Assembly (NCBI RefSeq): GCF_000334915.1
Contig: NZ_AMSF01000002.1
Coordinates: 1-64,000, forward strand
Length of the DNA: 64,000 bases
Direction of reading: 5' to 3'
Source of the DNA: Dyella ginsengisoli LA-4
GTDB lineage: Bacteria > Pseudomonadota > Gammaproteobacteria > Xanthomonadales > Rhodanobacteraceae
Shown here: piece by piece, positions 33,627 through 42,875 of the stretch
How positions within the stretch are numbered: the first letter of the stretch is position 1
Layout of the letters: every line of letters starts with the position of its first letter
Position numbers and translations under genes: made by a program
The notes under the pieces: model-generated
The model's database searches: none
The model's input: only the letters and a program-made list of their open reading frames with translations
What the model was told of the DNA's origin: nothing

Positions 33627-34829
33627 ATGTCCTCGCCCCTGAAAAAGATTCCCGCCACCCAGGTCGTACCCGGCATGTATGTCAGGAAGATCGATGGCAG
33701 CTGGCTGGATCACCCGTTCTGGCGCGGCTCGTTCGTGGTGGAACCTGGCGAGACCCTGGTCACCCTGCGCGCGCTGGGACAGCAGGGCGTCTGGATCGAC
33801 ACCAGCAAGGGCGTGGACCTGCCTGTCGCGACACCGCAACCGGCCACTGCCCCCGTCCTTGCGGCGCCCGCGGAGGCACCCGTGCCATCGCCGCCGCGTT
33901 CCGTCTTCGGCGATGACTATGCCGCCGCCGAAGCCATCCGCGAGCGCGCCAAGGGCGTGGCGAAGTCGCTGTTCGGCGAGGCGCGCATGGGCAAGGCGCT
34001 GAGCATGGACGCCGCTGCCGAGGTGGTGGACGAGATCAACGAGGTGATTGCCCGCAACCCTGCCGCGATGCTCAGCGTGGTCCGCCTGAAGAACAAGGAC
34101 GACTACACCTACCTGCACTCGGTCGCGGTCGCCGCCCTGATGATCGCCCTGGGCAGGCGCCTGGGCTACCAGGGCGAAGCGTTGAAAGAGCTCGGCGTGG
34201 CGGGGCTGCTGCACGACATCGGCAAGGTCGGCATATCCGACGCGGTGCTCAACAAACCCGGTCGCCTCAACCCACTGGAGCTGGCTACCGTGCGGCAGCA
34301 TCCGCAGATCGGCTGGGACATCCTGAGCCGCGAATCGGCCGCCGGCCCGATGGCGCTGCAGGTGTGCCTGCACCATCACGAACGGACCGACGGCACCGGC
34401 TATCCGGGCCGCCTGTCCGGCGATGCGCTGAGCGAGGTCGCGCGCATGGGTGCGATCTGCGACGTCTACGATGCGATCACTTCCGAGCGCTCCTACAAGG
34501 CCGGCTGGGAGCCGGCCGACGCCATTCGCCGCATGGCCGAGTGGCAGGATGGTCATTTCGACCGCAGGATCTTCCACGTCTTCGTGAAGCTCATCGGCAT
34601 CTACCCCACCGGCACACTCGTGCGACTGGCGTCCCAGCGGCTGGCCGTGGTGCTGGTGCAGGGCAACGGCAGCGCGCTGAATCCGATCGTGCGACTGATC
34701 TGCACCCTTCCCGACTGCGCGCCGCTGGAGCCGGAGACGCTCGACCTGGAAGGCTCGGACGATCGCATCCTCACCATCGAAGATCCCGCCGACTGGGATC
34801 TGGATATCCCCGCCCTGCTGCGTGCATGA
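33627..34829 (+). CDS. HD-GYP cyclic-di-GMP phosphodiesterase with DUF3391
   Basis: This 400-residue cytoplasmic protein begins with a DUF3391 domain (KKIPATQVVPGMYVRKIDGSWLDHPFW). A Pro/Ala linker leads to the HD-GYP domain. The metal ligands H196-D197 are in GLLHDIGKVG, and HHERTDGTGYPGRLSG (250-265) is an intact GYP signature, so c-di-GMP hydrolysis is expected. The downstream GGDEF gene starts 46 bases after the stop on the same strand, making a synthesis/degradation pair. Confidence 0.93.
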   Translation: MSSPLKKIPATQVVPGMYVRKIDGSWLDHPFWRGSFVVEPGETLVTLRALGQQGVWIDTSKGVDLPVATPQPATAPVLAAPAEAPVPSPPRSVFGDDYAAAEAIRERAKGVAKSLFGEARMGKALSMDAAAEVVDEINEVIARNPAAMLSVVRLKNKDDYTYLHSVAVAALMIALGRRLGYQGEALKELGVAGLLHDIGKVGISDAVLNKPGRLNPLELATVRQHPQIGWDILSRESAAGPMALQVCLHHHERTDGTGYPGRLSGDALSEVARMGAICDVYDAITSERSYKAGWEPADAIRRMAEWQDGHFDRRIFHVFVKLIGIYPTGTLVRLASQRLAVVLVQGNGSALNPIVRLICTLPDCAPLEPETLDLEGSDDRILTIEDPADWDLDIPALLRA

Positions 34830-34875
34830 GGCCGGCACAGCTCCCGCCGGCCCGCCCTCAGGCATCGTGAAGCCC

Positions 34876-35928
34876 ATGAAGAACGACCTGTCCAGCAACC
34901 CTTTGCGCCAGCTCTACCGGCGCACCTACGTGCTGCGCGTGCTGGGCATGGGGCTGGGCGCGCTGCCCATCGCCGTCGTGCTGCAGCAGTATGGAAGCTG
35001 GGGAGCCTGGGCGTGGGCGGGGCTGGTGTGCTTCGCCTGGCCGCACCTCGCCTTCCTGATGGCCCGCCACGGCAGGGATCCGGCCGCGACCGAGCGGCGC
35101 AATCTGCTGCTGGACTCGTTCTTCGCCGGCACCTGCGCCCCGCTGATGCATTTCAACCTGCTGCCGTCGGTGGTGCTGATCGCCGTGGTGGCGGCCGACA
35201 AGGTCACCACCGGCATCCGCGGGCTGTGGCTTCGCTCGCTGGGCTGGACCGCCGCCGGCATCGTGCTGGGCGGGCTGCTCACCGGCTTCGCCGCCGCCCC
35301 CGCCTCCGACATGGCAGTGGTGATGGCCAGCCTGCCGATCCTGGTGATCCACACGCTGGTGGTCAGCGCGATCAGCTACAGCCTGGTGCGCCGGTTGCAG
35401 TTGCAGAACCTGCGCCTGAAGGAGCTGGCCCACACCGATCCGCTGACCGGCCTGCATACGCGACGCCACTGGGAACAGCGCGTTGCCGCGATGCTGGCCG
35501 CACTGCGCCCGGGTGCGGACGCCACGCTGCTGCTGATCGACCTGGACGACTTCAAGGTGGTCAACGACACCCATGGCCATCCGATCGGCGACGACGTGCT
35601 GCGCGCAATCGGCACCATCGTGCGTGAGCAGGTGGCCGATCGTGGGCTGGCCGGACGGCTGGGAGGCGACGAAATCGCCCTCGTCCTGCCTGTCGATTCG
35701 TCCGGTGCGGGCGCGATCGCCGAACGCATCCGCGCCGATGTGGAGAGCCTGCGCTTCCCGCTGGTGCCCTCGCTGCGCTGTTCGGTAAGCATCGGAATCG
35801 CCTCCCGCCCGGGCGGCGGAAACCACCCGCGCCAGTGGATCGAAGCCGCGGACCGCGCGCTCTACCAGGCCAAGGACGCAGGCAGGAACCGCGTCGGCGG
35901 CCACGCATCGGACATGCCGCCGCGCTGA
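34876..35928 (+). CDS. Membrane diguanylate cyclase with GGDEI active site
   Basis: The 350-residue protein has an N-terminal membrane sensor of about five or six helices (residues 20-175; GLGALPIAVVLQQYGSWGAW, then AVVMASLPILVIHTLVVSA) resembling MASE2-type regions. A GGDEF domain follows (HTDPLTGLHTRRHW, LIDLDDFKVVNDTHGH). The active site is GGDEI rather than GGDEF, and the I-site RxxD is absent (VADR), so activity should be tested. The start is ambiguous: GTG 34822 (overlapping the HD-GYP stop), GTG 34867 or ATG 34876; the last is used here. None has a strong ribosome site. Confidence 0.87.
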   Translation: MKNDLSSNPLRQLYRRTYVLRVLGMGLGALPIAVVLQQYGSWGAWAWAGLVCFAWPHLAFLMARHGRDPAATERRNLLLDSFFAGTCAPLMHFNLLPSVVLIAVVAADKVTTGIRGLWLRSLGWTAAGIVLGGLLTGFAAAPASDMAVVMASLPILVIHTLVVSAISYSLVRRLQLQNLRLKELAHTDPLTGLHTRRHWEQRVAAMLAALRPGADATLLLIDLDDFKVVNDTHGHPIGDDVLRAIGTIVREQVADRGLAGRLGGDEIALVLPVDSSGAGAIAERIRADVESLRFPLVPSLRCSVSIGIASRPGGGNHPRQWIEAADRALYQAKDAGRNRVGGHASDMPPR

Positions 35929-36282
35929 CACGCCGCGGCCTTCAACCGGGTCGATGCGGCAGCCGACGCTCCGCATGATCGATGCCCGGCGCAGAACCCG
36001 CCGCTCAACGCAGGCGCGAAAATGCTCCACGCGCACGAGCGGTGCGCCGCTGCGTGCGGCGCAGCACCAGGTATCGACCCTCTCGCCGCCATCCCGTGGC
36101 ATCCGGTCGCACCCCGCGCCATGGCGGACTCGCCTGACATGGATCAGACCCCTCGCACCACCCGGGCCGATAGCGTGTGCCCCGAACGTTGATCGACTCG
36201 AACGACACGCTCGCCGGGCAGGACGCTTTCCGAGATCAGTGCATGCGACAGGGGCCCGGATGTCGCTGCAGGAGACGGAACC
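35929..36282. other. Upstream region of nirK, 354 bases
   Basis: This stretch contains no credible gene. The nirK promoter must lie here. The only FNR/DNR-like element I see is a half-site TTGATCGACTCGAA at 36190, which matches the second half of TTGAT-N4-ATCAA poorly. GCAGGAGACGGAACC before the ATG supplies the ribosome site. Confidence 0.45.
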
Positions 36283-37647
36283 ATGAACATTCGTCGCATG
36301 CTTTTACCGGTGTTCGCACTGGCGCTGGCCTGGGCCGGCCACGCGAACGCCACCACCTCCAACCTGCAGAGCCCGGCCGAATACACGCCGACCGTGACCT
36401 TCACCCTGAAGACCGATATCGGCGCGTTCGGCATGGGCTTCCGCGGCGTGGGCGGCGCCATCGACGGCCAGCTCAACCCCACCCTGAAGGTGCCCGCCGG
36501 CGCGATCGTGCAGATCAACCTGATCGACGGCGACGGCTCGATGCACAACATCCGCCTGCCCGACTTCAACGTGCTGTCCAACGACGTGGTGGGCAAGGAC
36601 GCCAGCACCGCGGTGGTGTTCCGCGCCGACCACGACGGCAGCTTCGACTACTTCTGCAACATCCCCGGCCATCGCGCCGCCGGCATGGACGGCAAGCTGG
36701 TGGTGGGCGAGGCCGAAGCCGCGCCCAAGGCCACCGCCGCCGACATCAGCCGCGCGCCGGACGACCTGCCGCCGCCGGTCGGCGACCGCGCACCGAAGCA
36801 CCTTGAGTTCAACCTCACCACCGAGGAAGTCACCGGCCAGCTCGCCAACGGCACCACGTTCACCTACTGGACCTTCAACGGCAAGGTGCCCGGCCCGATG
36901 CTGCGCGCCCGCGTCGGCGACACCGTCACGGTGAGCCTGCACAACGACGCCCACAGCCTGATGAACCACTCGGTCGACATGCACGCGGTGACCGGTCCGG
37001 GCGGCGGTGCCGCGGTGATGCAGGTGCCGCCGGGCCAGACCCGCAGCTTCACCTTCAAGGCACTCAAGCCGGGCCTTTACGTCTACCACTGCGCCACGCC
37101 GATGGTCGCCCAGCACATCGCCAACGGCATGTACGGCATGGTCCTGGTGGAGCCGGCCGGCGGCCTGCCCAGGGTGGCGCACGAGTTCTACATGATGCAG
37201 GGCGAGATCTACACCACCGAGCCGTTCAACACCCACGGCCACCTGCAGTTCGACGTCAACAAGCTGCTCGCCGAACAGCCGACCTACATGGTCTTCAACG
37301 GCGCCGTCGGCGCGCTCACCACCGACCATCCGCTGAAGGCCAAGGTAGGCGACACCGTGCGCATCTACTTCGGCGTGGGCGGCCCGAACAAGACCTCCTC
37401 GTTCCACCTGATCGGCGAGATGTTCGACGACGCCTGGGCCTGGGGCGCGCTGGCCAACCGGCCGGAACACGATGTGCAGACCATCTCCGTACCGCCGGGT
37501 GGCGCGGTGGTGACCGACGTGCACTTCGAGGAGCCGGGCAAGTACATCCTCGTCGACCACGCGCTGTCGCGCCTTGAGAAAGGCCTCGCCGGCTGGGTGG
37601 AAGTGACCGGCCCGAAGGACCCGGGCATCTTCCGCGCCGGCAACTGA
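36283..37647 (+). CDS. nirK: Copper nitrite reductase NirK with extra N-terminal cupredoxin domain
   Basis: This 454-residue periplasmic enzyme reduces nitrite to NO in denitrification. After a signal peptide (1-23) comes an extra cupredoxin domain with a full type 1 copper set: H88, C125, H130, M135. The NirK core follows: type 1 ligands H229, C270, H278, M283; type 2 ligands H234, H269, H426; catalytic D232 and H375. The C270-H278 spacing is one residue shorter than in class I enzymes, the class II form. N-terminal cupredoxin fusions are known from Hyphomicrobium denitrificans NirK and may serve electron delivery. No nitric oxide reductase gene is in the window. Confidence 0.95.
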   Translation: MNIRRMLLPVFALALAWAGHANATTSNLQSPAEYTPTVTFTLKTDIGAFGMGFRGVGGAIDGQLNPTLKVPAGAIVQINLIDGDGSMHNIRLPDFNVLSNDVVGKDASTAVVFRADHDGSFDYFCNIPGHRAAGMDGKLVVGEAEAAPKATAADISRAPDDLPPPVGDRAPKHLEFNLTTEEVTGQLANGTTFTYWTFNGKVPGPMLRARVGDTVTVSLHNDAHSLMNHSVDMHAVTGPGGGAAVMQVPPGQTRSFTFKALKPGLYVYHCATPMVAQHIANGMYGMVLVEPAGGLPRVAHEFYMMQGEIYTTEPFNTHGHLQFDVNKLLAEQPTYMVFNGAVGALTTDHPLKAKVGDTVRIYFGVGGPNKTSSFHLIGEMFDDAWAWGALANRPEHDVQTISVPPGGAVVTDVHFEEPGKYILVDHALSRLEKGLAGWVEVTGPKDPGIFRAGN

Positions 37648-37680
37648 TCCGGCCCTCCGGGCGGCCACGCCGCCCTCCCC

Positions 37681-37704
37681 GCCCGGCGGCACCCGCCGCC
37701 GGGC
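37681..37704 (+). other. Perfect hairpin between nirK and the porin gene
   Basis: GCCCGGCGGC (37681-37690) and GCCGCCGGGC (37695-37704) form a 10-bp stem with loop ACCC and no T tract. It is positioned to stabilise the nirK message or reduce read-through into the porin gene. Confidence 0.55.
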
Positions 37705-37735
37705 CATCCCTCCCGAAAACTCCGAGGAAACGACC

Positions 37736-38935
37736 ATGAAACCATGGGCCGTCAACACCCCGCGCGCCGCGTTCGCCCTGCTGCTGGGGGCCGCCGGCTG
37801 CGCCAGCGCGCATGCCGACACCGCCAGCGGTCCCCAGCTCGATGTGCGCTACCGCCTCGAGCAGGTCGACCAGGGCGGCTTCGCCCGCGACGCCAACGCC
37901 TCGACCGTGCGCACCCGGCTGGGCTACCGCTTCGCCGACCACAGCGGCTGGAGCGCGCTGGTCTCGCTGCAGGACAACCGCGTGGCCGGCAACGACCTCT
38001 ACAACAGCACCCGCAACGGACAGACGGACTACCCGGTGGTGTCCGACCCCGCCGACACCGGGCTGGACCAGGCCTATGTCGAGTACCACGGCTGGCAACC
38101 GCTGGACCTGCGCGTGGGCCGCCAGGTGATCAAGCTCGACAACGACCGCTTCGTCGGCAACGTCGGCTTCCGCCAGCTCGAACAGAGCTTCGACGCCGCG
38201 CGTGCGACCTGGACGCCGTCGGCGGCCTGGCGCGTGGACTACGCCTACCTCACCCGCGTCAACCGCATCTTCGGCGCCCATCACCCCGACCCGCTGCACG
38301 CCCGGCAGAACCTGGACACCCATCTGCTCAACGTGTCGTGGAAGCAGGCGGCGGGCACCCTGGTCGGCTACGCCTACCTGATCGGCAACCAGTCGCTGCC
38401 GGCCAGCTCGCATCGTGACCTCGGCCTGCGCTGGCTGGGCCATGCCGCGCACAGCCAGGACTGGAGCCTGGACTACACCCTGGAAGCCGCCCGGCAGCAC
38501 GCCTGGAAGCGCGGCACGCTGCAAGGCAGCCGTTCCTACCTGCACGCCGAACTGGCCCTGGGCCTGCGTGCCTGGCACTGGACGCTGGGCCAGGAGCGGC
38601 TGCAGGGCAACGGCACCAGCGCGCTGCAGACCCCGCTGGCCACGCTGCATGCGTTCAATGGCTGGGCCGACCGCTTCCTCGCCACGCCGGCCGACGGACT
38701 CGCCGACAGCTACCTCGGCGTGAGCTGGAAGGCACGCGCGCTGAGCGTGGCGGCCACCGCGCACCGCTTCGCCGCGACACACACCAGCACGCACTACGGC
38801 AACGAACTGGACCTGTCTGCCGGCCTGGCGATCGACCGCCACTTCAGCACCTCGCTGGCGCTGGCCGACTACCGCGCCGACCACTATGCCAGCGACACCC
38901 GCATCGTCTGGTTCACCGTTCAGTACACGCTCTGA
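37736..38935 (+). CDS. Outer-membrane porin, alginate-export (AlgE-like) type
   Basis: The 399-residue protein has a signal peptide ending SAHA (about residue 24). The rest is alternating beta strands: LDVRYRLEQVDQGGF, STVRTRLGYRF, GWSALVSLQDNRVAG, LDLRVGRQVIKLDN. The last strand TRIVWFTVQYTL suits outer-membrane insertion, and about 16-18 strands are predicted. Alginate-export family barrels carry anionic compounds. Lying 88 bases after nirK on the same strand, it could admit nitrite or another anion, which is inference. GAGGAAACG precedes the ATG. Confidence 0.82.
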   Translation: MKPWAVNTPRAAFALLLGAAGCASAHADTASGPQLDVRYRLEQVDQGGFARDANASTVRTRLGYRFADHSGWSALVSLQDNRVAGNDLYNSTRNGQTDYPVVSDPADTGLDQAYVEYHGWQPLDLRVGRQVIKLDNDRFVGNVGFRQLEQSFDAARATWTPSAAWRVDYAYLTRVNRIFGAHHPDPLHARQNLDTHLLNVSWKQAAGTLVGYAYLIGNQSLPASSHRDLGLRWLGHAAHSQDWSLDYTLEAARQHAWKRGTLQGSRSYLHAELALGLRAWHWTLGQERLQGNGTSALQTPLATLHAFNGWADRFLATPADGLADSYLGVSWKARALSVAATAHRFAATHTSTHYGNELDLSAGLAIDRHFSTSLALADYRADHYASDTRIVWFTVQYTL

Positions 38936-38990
38936 GCGGCACGGCGGCGGCCGGGGTCACCGCCGGTCGCCGCCGGCATCGGCGCGCGGG

Positions 38991-39758
38991 TCAGCCGGCC
39001 GCGCCCTCCTGCAGCGGCCAGTCCGACGCATCCAGCGTGTCGCGGTAGGCGTGATAGGTGGCGTAGGCCAGCCACGGCATGACCAGGCCCAGCCCGACCA
39101 CCGTGGCGAAACCGATCACCGTCAACACCACGATGATCGCGCCCCACAGCAGCATCACCGGCTTGTTGCGCAGCACCGCGTTGAAGCTGGAGACGCAGGC
39201 GGTGACCATGTCCACGTCGCGCTGTGCGATCAGCGGCAGCGACACCACCGACACGGCGAAGGTGAAGGCGGCGAAGGCCGCACCGATCAGCGAGCCAATC
39301 GCCAGATACTCGAGCAGCGCGCGGTGGTCGCCCGGGTCCACCGGCACGAAGGCGGTGAGCATCATGCCGGCGCGCGACCAGATCAGGATGATCACCAGCT
39401 GCATCAGCGCGAAGATCCCGGCCTGCCCCATCACCCGCCGTGCCACCGTGAACGAATCGCGCAGCCGCGGTTCGCGCCCGGCGATCAGCGCGCAACTCAC
39501 CGAATACAGCCCGACCCCGATCAGCGGCGCCACGTAGACGAAGCCGGACAGCAGCAAGGCCAGCAATGCGAAGCGCCCCAGCTCCCACGCCAGCGCCGAT
39601 ACCGCCGCACTCACCAGCACGATCACCGCGCCGAACACGGCGGTGAGACGCGGCGCCCGACGCACGTCGCGCCAGCCGGCCGCCAGCCAGCGCCACGGCG
39701 CCGACAGCTGCAATGGTCGGCACGGCACCACGAACGGTCGCTGCGCTTCCTCGGTCAT
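38991..39758 (-). CDS. DUF2189-like integral membrane protein
   Basis: This 255-residue protein has about six membrane helices and a polar N-terminus (PCRPLQLSAPWRWLAAGWRDVRRAP). Helices include LLALLLSGFVYVAPLIGVGLYSV, GIFALMQLVIILIW, and VMLLWGAIIVVLTVIGFATVVGLGLV. The pattern resembles the DUF2189 family, whose members are often near respiratory or denitrification genes; that match is tentative. It converges with the porin gene. Confidence 0.75.
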   Translation of the reverse strand: MTEEAQRPFVVPCRPLQLSAPWRWLAAGWRDVRRAPRLTAVFGAVIVLVSAAVSALAWELGRFALLALLLSGFVYVAPLIGVGLYSVSCALIAGREPRLRDSFTVARRVMGQAGIFALMQLVIILIWSRAGMMLTAFVPVDPGDHRALLEYLAIGSLIGAAFAAFTFAVSVVSLPLIAQRDVDMVTACVSSFNAVLRNKPVMLLWGAIIVVLTVIGFATVVGLGLVMPWLAYATYHAYRDTLDASDWPLQEGAAG

Positions 39759-39824
39759 GGCCCCTCCTCCACGATCCCCTGCGGCGGACTATAACGAGCC
39801 GTGCCATCGCCGTGTGCCGGTCGG

Positions 39825-40754
39825 CTAACCCGCCGGACAGGCTGCGCGGCAGACCGCCAGCACCACGCCACGCAGCCAGCGGTGGGCCGGATCGGCATCC
39901 AGCCGGGGATGCCAGATCGCGCTCACCATCAGCGGCGGCAGTTTCAGCGGGAGCTCGAACATGTCGAGCGCGGAGGCACGGGAGCGACGTCCCGGCGACG
40001 CGCTTCCGAGGCAGGACTGCGGCACGATGGCGACGAGGCCGGTATCGCGCGCCATCGCCAATGCATCGGTGAAGCCGGGCACCACGACCCGCACGTCGCG
40101 ATGCAGTCCCACGGCGGCCAGCGCATCGTCGACCGGTCCGCGCGTCTCGCCGCCGGGTGACGCGGCGACATGCCCGTGCGCCACCAGGCGCTTCGCGGTC
40201 ACGGTCCGCGCCGACAGCAGCGGGTGGCCGGTACGCACCACGCCCACGTAGCGGTCGCGGAACAGCAGGCGGGCCCTTACTTCCGGCGCCGCGGTGCCGA
40301 CCACGCCGATCTCCAGATCGATCCTTCCGTCGCGCAGCGGCGTCACATCCTTGTCGGGTTTGTGCACGAACTGCAGCCGCACCCGCGGCGCCCCGGCCAA
40401 CACCGCCCGGAACAGCGGCACCGCGAAACGCTCGACGAAGGCCTCGTTGGCGCGCAGGGTGAAGGTGCAATCCAGCGCGGCGGGGTCGAGCGCATCCGCC
40501 ACCGGCCGCAGCACCGCCTGCGCGTCACGACTCAGCGCATGCACGCGCTCGCGCAGCTCGATCGCCCGCGGTGACGGCACAAGGCCACGACCGGCGCGCA
40601 CCAGCAGCGGATCCCCGGTCGCCGCGCGCAGCCGCGCCAGCGTCCGGCTCATCGCCGAAGCGCTCAATCCCAGCCGGCGCGCCGCGCCGGTCACGCTGCC
40701 TTCGGCGAGCAGGGCGTCGAGGGCCGGCAACAGATTGAGATCGACGGCGTCCAT
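39825..40754 (-). CDS. LysR-family transcriptional regulator (divergent from SDR)
   Basis: This 309-residue regulator starts MDAVDLNLLPALDALLAEGS with helix-turn-helix VTGAARRLGLSASAMSRTLARLRAATG (residues about 19-45), and has a substrate-binding domain from about 90 (FTLRANEAFVERFAVPLF). The N-terminus resembles the NodD/LinR-like group that begins with D-L-N-L-L. The SDR gene begins 131 bases away in the opposite direction and is the probable target. The start at 40754 is fixed by this family N-terminus. Confidence 0.9.
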   Translation of the reverse strand: MDAVDLNLLPALDALLAEGSVTGAARRLGLSASAMSRTLARLRAATGDPLLVRAGRGLVPSPRAIELRERVHALSRDAQAVLRPVADALDPAALDCTFTLRANEAFVERFAVPLFRAVLAGAPRVRLQFVHKPDKDVTPLRDGRIDLEIGVVGTAAPEVRARLLFRDRYVGVVRTGHPLLSARTVTAKRLVAHGHVAASPGGETRGPVDDALAAVGLHRDVRVVVPGFTDALAMARDTGLVAIVPQSCLGSASPGRRSRASALDMFELPLKLPPLMVSAIWHPRLDADPAHRWLRGVVLAVCRAACPAG

Positions 40755-40884
40755 CCGTGCAGCATAGCGCCGAGCCGCCCGCATCATTGCGTCTGGTGCA
40801 CAAACAATTTGCATCTCATGCGTCTGGCGCCAGCCGTTAAGGCGTGGAACCCTCCCTGTCGCCCCCGATGCACGGACACCCCCG

Positions 40885-41592
40885 ATGCCGACTCCTCTCC
40901 TCCCCCCGACGATCCTGCTGATCGGTGCCTCGCGCGGTCTGGGCCTCGCCATGGCGGGCGAGTTCCTGCGCAGGGGCTGGCACGTCGTCGGCACCGTGCG
41001 CGGCACTGCCCGCACCGGACTGCACGAGCTGGCCGATGCGCACCCGGGCCGGGTCGAGATCGAGACGCTGGACATCTGCTTCGCGGATCAGCTGGCCGCC
41101 TTGCGCCAGCGCCTGGATCATCGGCGCTTCGACATGTTGTTCGTCAACGCGGGCACGACCAATCCCGATCCCACGCAGACCATCGGCGAGGTGTCGACCC
41201 GGGACTTCGTCGACCTGATGGTCACCAATGCGCTCAGCCCGATGCGGGTGGTCGAGCGACTGGAAGCGCTCGTCATCTCCACCGGCCTCATCGGCATCAT
41301 GTCGTCCGGACAAGGCAGCATCGCCAACAACGAGAAAGGCATGCGCGAGCTCTACCGGGGCAGCAAGGCCGCGCTGAACATGTTCATGCGCAGCTTCGCC
41401 GCCCGGCACGCCGGCTCCGCCCGCGCCATGGTGCTGATGGCCCCCGGCTGGGTGCGCACCGAGCTCGGTGGCGCGGAGGCGCCATTGGCCATCGAGGACA
41501 GCGTGCCCCGCCTGGTGGACGTGCTGCTCGCCCAGCCAGGCACGCCCGGATTGCGGTACCTCGACTATCTGGGTCGCACGGTGCCCTGGTAG
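40885..41592 (+). CDS. Short-chain dehydrogenase/reductase
   Basis: The 235-residue SDR has the nucleotide-binding motif ILLIGASRGLGLAMA (about residues 10-24), the NAG motif MLFVNAGTTNPDP, and the catalytic Y-x-x-x-K as YRGSKAALNMF (Tyr and Lys spaced by three). A catalytic Ser is expected in MSSGQGSI. The loop after strand 6 has the usual PGWVRTEL. It probably reduces a carbonyl with NAD(P)H; the substrate is unknown. It is the likely target of the divergent LysR regulator. Confidence 0.9.
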   Translation: MPTPLLPPTILLIGASRGLGLAMAGEFLRRGWHVVGTVRGTARTGLHELADAHPGRVEIETLDICFADQLAALRQRLDHRRFDMLFVNAGTTNPDPTQTIGEVSTRDFVDLMVTNALSPMRVVERLEALVISTGLIGIMSSGQGSIANNEKGMRELYRGSKAALNMFMRSFAARHAGSARAMVLMAPGWVRTELGGAEAPLAIEDSVPRLVDVLLAQPGTPGLRYLDYLGRTVPW

Positions 41593-41785
41593 CGGCGCCC
41601 GGGCGGGGCTCGCGATACCCGCGGCAACCCGTGGATGCACGGAACCTGCGGTCGCCGGCACGTCGCAAACGCTTGCGAAATCCGCCGTTTTTCGAGGCCC
41701 CGGCAGACCGCATCGCTCTTCGGGCTGGCGCTGTCGCTATGCTCGACCGCAGCGGCGCAAGGGGCGCCGATCAGGGGGAGCAACG

Positions 41786-42676
41786 ATGACGACACGATCG
41801 AGGCGGGCGTCGGCCGGGTTCGGCTGGCTGACGCGCGGATTCAGTGCGGGCTTTCGCCATCCGAAACCGCTATGGGGAGGTGCGGCGATACTGCTGGCGG
41901 CGGTTGTCCTGCCGTCGCTGGTGACGCTGCCGATTCGCCTGCATGCCATCCATGCCGGCGTGCCGGTCTCCCCGATGACCTCCGTCGCGTGGACCGCACT
42001 CTCGATGCTGATCGGCCTGCTGGTGATCCCGCTGTACGGCGGATACCTGCAGGTGATCGATGCGGCCGAATACAGCCGCGCGGCGCGCATACGCGACATC
42101 TTCAGCCCTTATCGCGATGGCAGTGCCCTGCGCCTGATCGGCTTCGGGCTGGCGGCCCTGCTGATCTACGTCGCGATGTTCGCGCTGCTTCTCGTTGCCG
42201 CTGGCGGAGGGCTGCTGCACTGGTACATGCAGGCGCTCACCATGCAGGCGCAGCAACTGCCGCTGCCGCATGGCCTGGGCTTGTTCGTTGCCCTGGGCGC
42301 GGTGTTCTTCCTGTTTTTCACCGGCTTCTACGCGATCGGTCTCGGCCAGGTCGCGCTGAGCCGCCGTGGCGTGTTCGCGTCCATTGGCGACGGCCTGGTC
42401 GGCGCGGTGAAGAACGTGCTTCCGCTGCTAGCGTATGCGCTCGGCGGTCTGCTCGCACTGATCGGTGTCGCCATCGTCCTGATCTTCGTAGTGATGGTGG
42501 CCGTCCTGCTCGGCAAGCTGGTCGGCGCGTGGCTGATGCTGGTGATCTCCATCCCGCTGTACATCGCGTTCATGATGACGATCTTCATGGCCATGTTCGG
42601 CGTGAGCTACCACCTGTGGCGCGACGTGTGCGGCACCGACGATGCCCCCGCGCTGCCGGAACCGGCCACGGCCTGA
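41786..42676 (+). CDS. Multi-pass inner-membrane protein, unassigned
   Basis: The 296-residue protein has about six or seven hydrophobic segments (GGAAILLAAVVLPSLVTLPI, LSMLIGLLVIPLYGGYLQV, LIYVAMFALLLVAAGGGLL, LFVALGAVFFLFFTGFYAIG, IGVAIVLIFVVMVAVLLG, MLVISIPLYIAFMMTIFM). The N-terminus FGWLTRGFSAGFRHPKPLWGG and the mid-loop RIRDIFSPYRDG are typical of a proteobacterial family of unknown function. GGGGGAGC lies upstream of the ATG. A hairpin terminator follows the stop. Confidence 0.78.
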   Translation: MTTRSRRASAGFGWLTRGFSAGFRHPKPLWGGAAILLAAVVLPSLVTLPIRLHAIHAGVPVSPMTSVAWTALSMLIGLLVIPLYGGYLQVIDAAEYSRAARIRDIFSPYRDGSALRLIGFGLAALLIYVAMFALLLVAAGGGLLHWYMQALTMQAQQLPLPHGLGLFVALGAVFFLFFTGFYAIGLGQVALSRRGVFASIGDGLVGAVKNVLPLLAYALGGLLALIGVAIVLIFVVMVAVLLGKLVGAWLMLVISIPLYIAFMMTIFMAMFGVSYHLWRDVCGTDDAPALPEPATA

Positions 42677-42700
42677 GCACCGGCCTCGCGACGACTGGAG

Positions 42701-42727
42701 AAGGCGGCCTCGGCCGCCTTTTCCGTT
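42701..42727 (+). terminator. Hairpin terminator after the membrane protein gene
   Basis: AAGGCGGCC (42701-42709) and GGCCGCCTT (42712-42720) form a perfect stem around a minimal loop, followed by the T-rich TTCCGTT. Confidence 0.7.
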
Positions 42728-42875
42728 TCCGGCGTCGGGGGAACCGGCCTGCCCGCCGCAAGAACCCACGCTTGACGCACCCCGCCTTGCCAAACCCGAC
42801 CCGACGTTTTCATAGTCTCGGGGATGGCGCCCCCGCGGGGCTGCCGTGACTCCCCACACCAGAGGATCCCCACCC

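Noticed and set aside
36190-36203. Possible FNR/DNR box upstream of nirK (TTGATCGACTCGAA)
   Set aside because: The left half-site is exact but the right half matches only two of five positions, so it cannot be claimed as an anaerobic regulator site.
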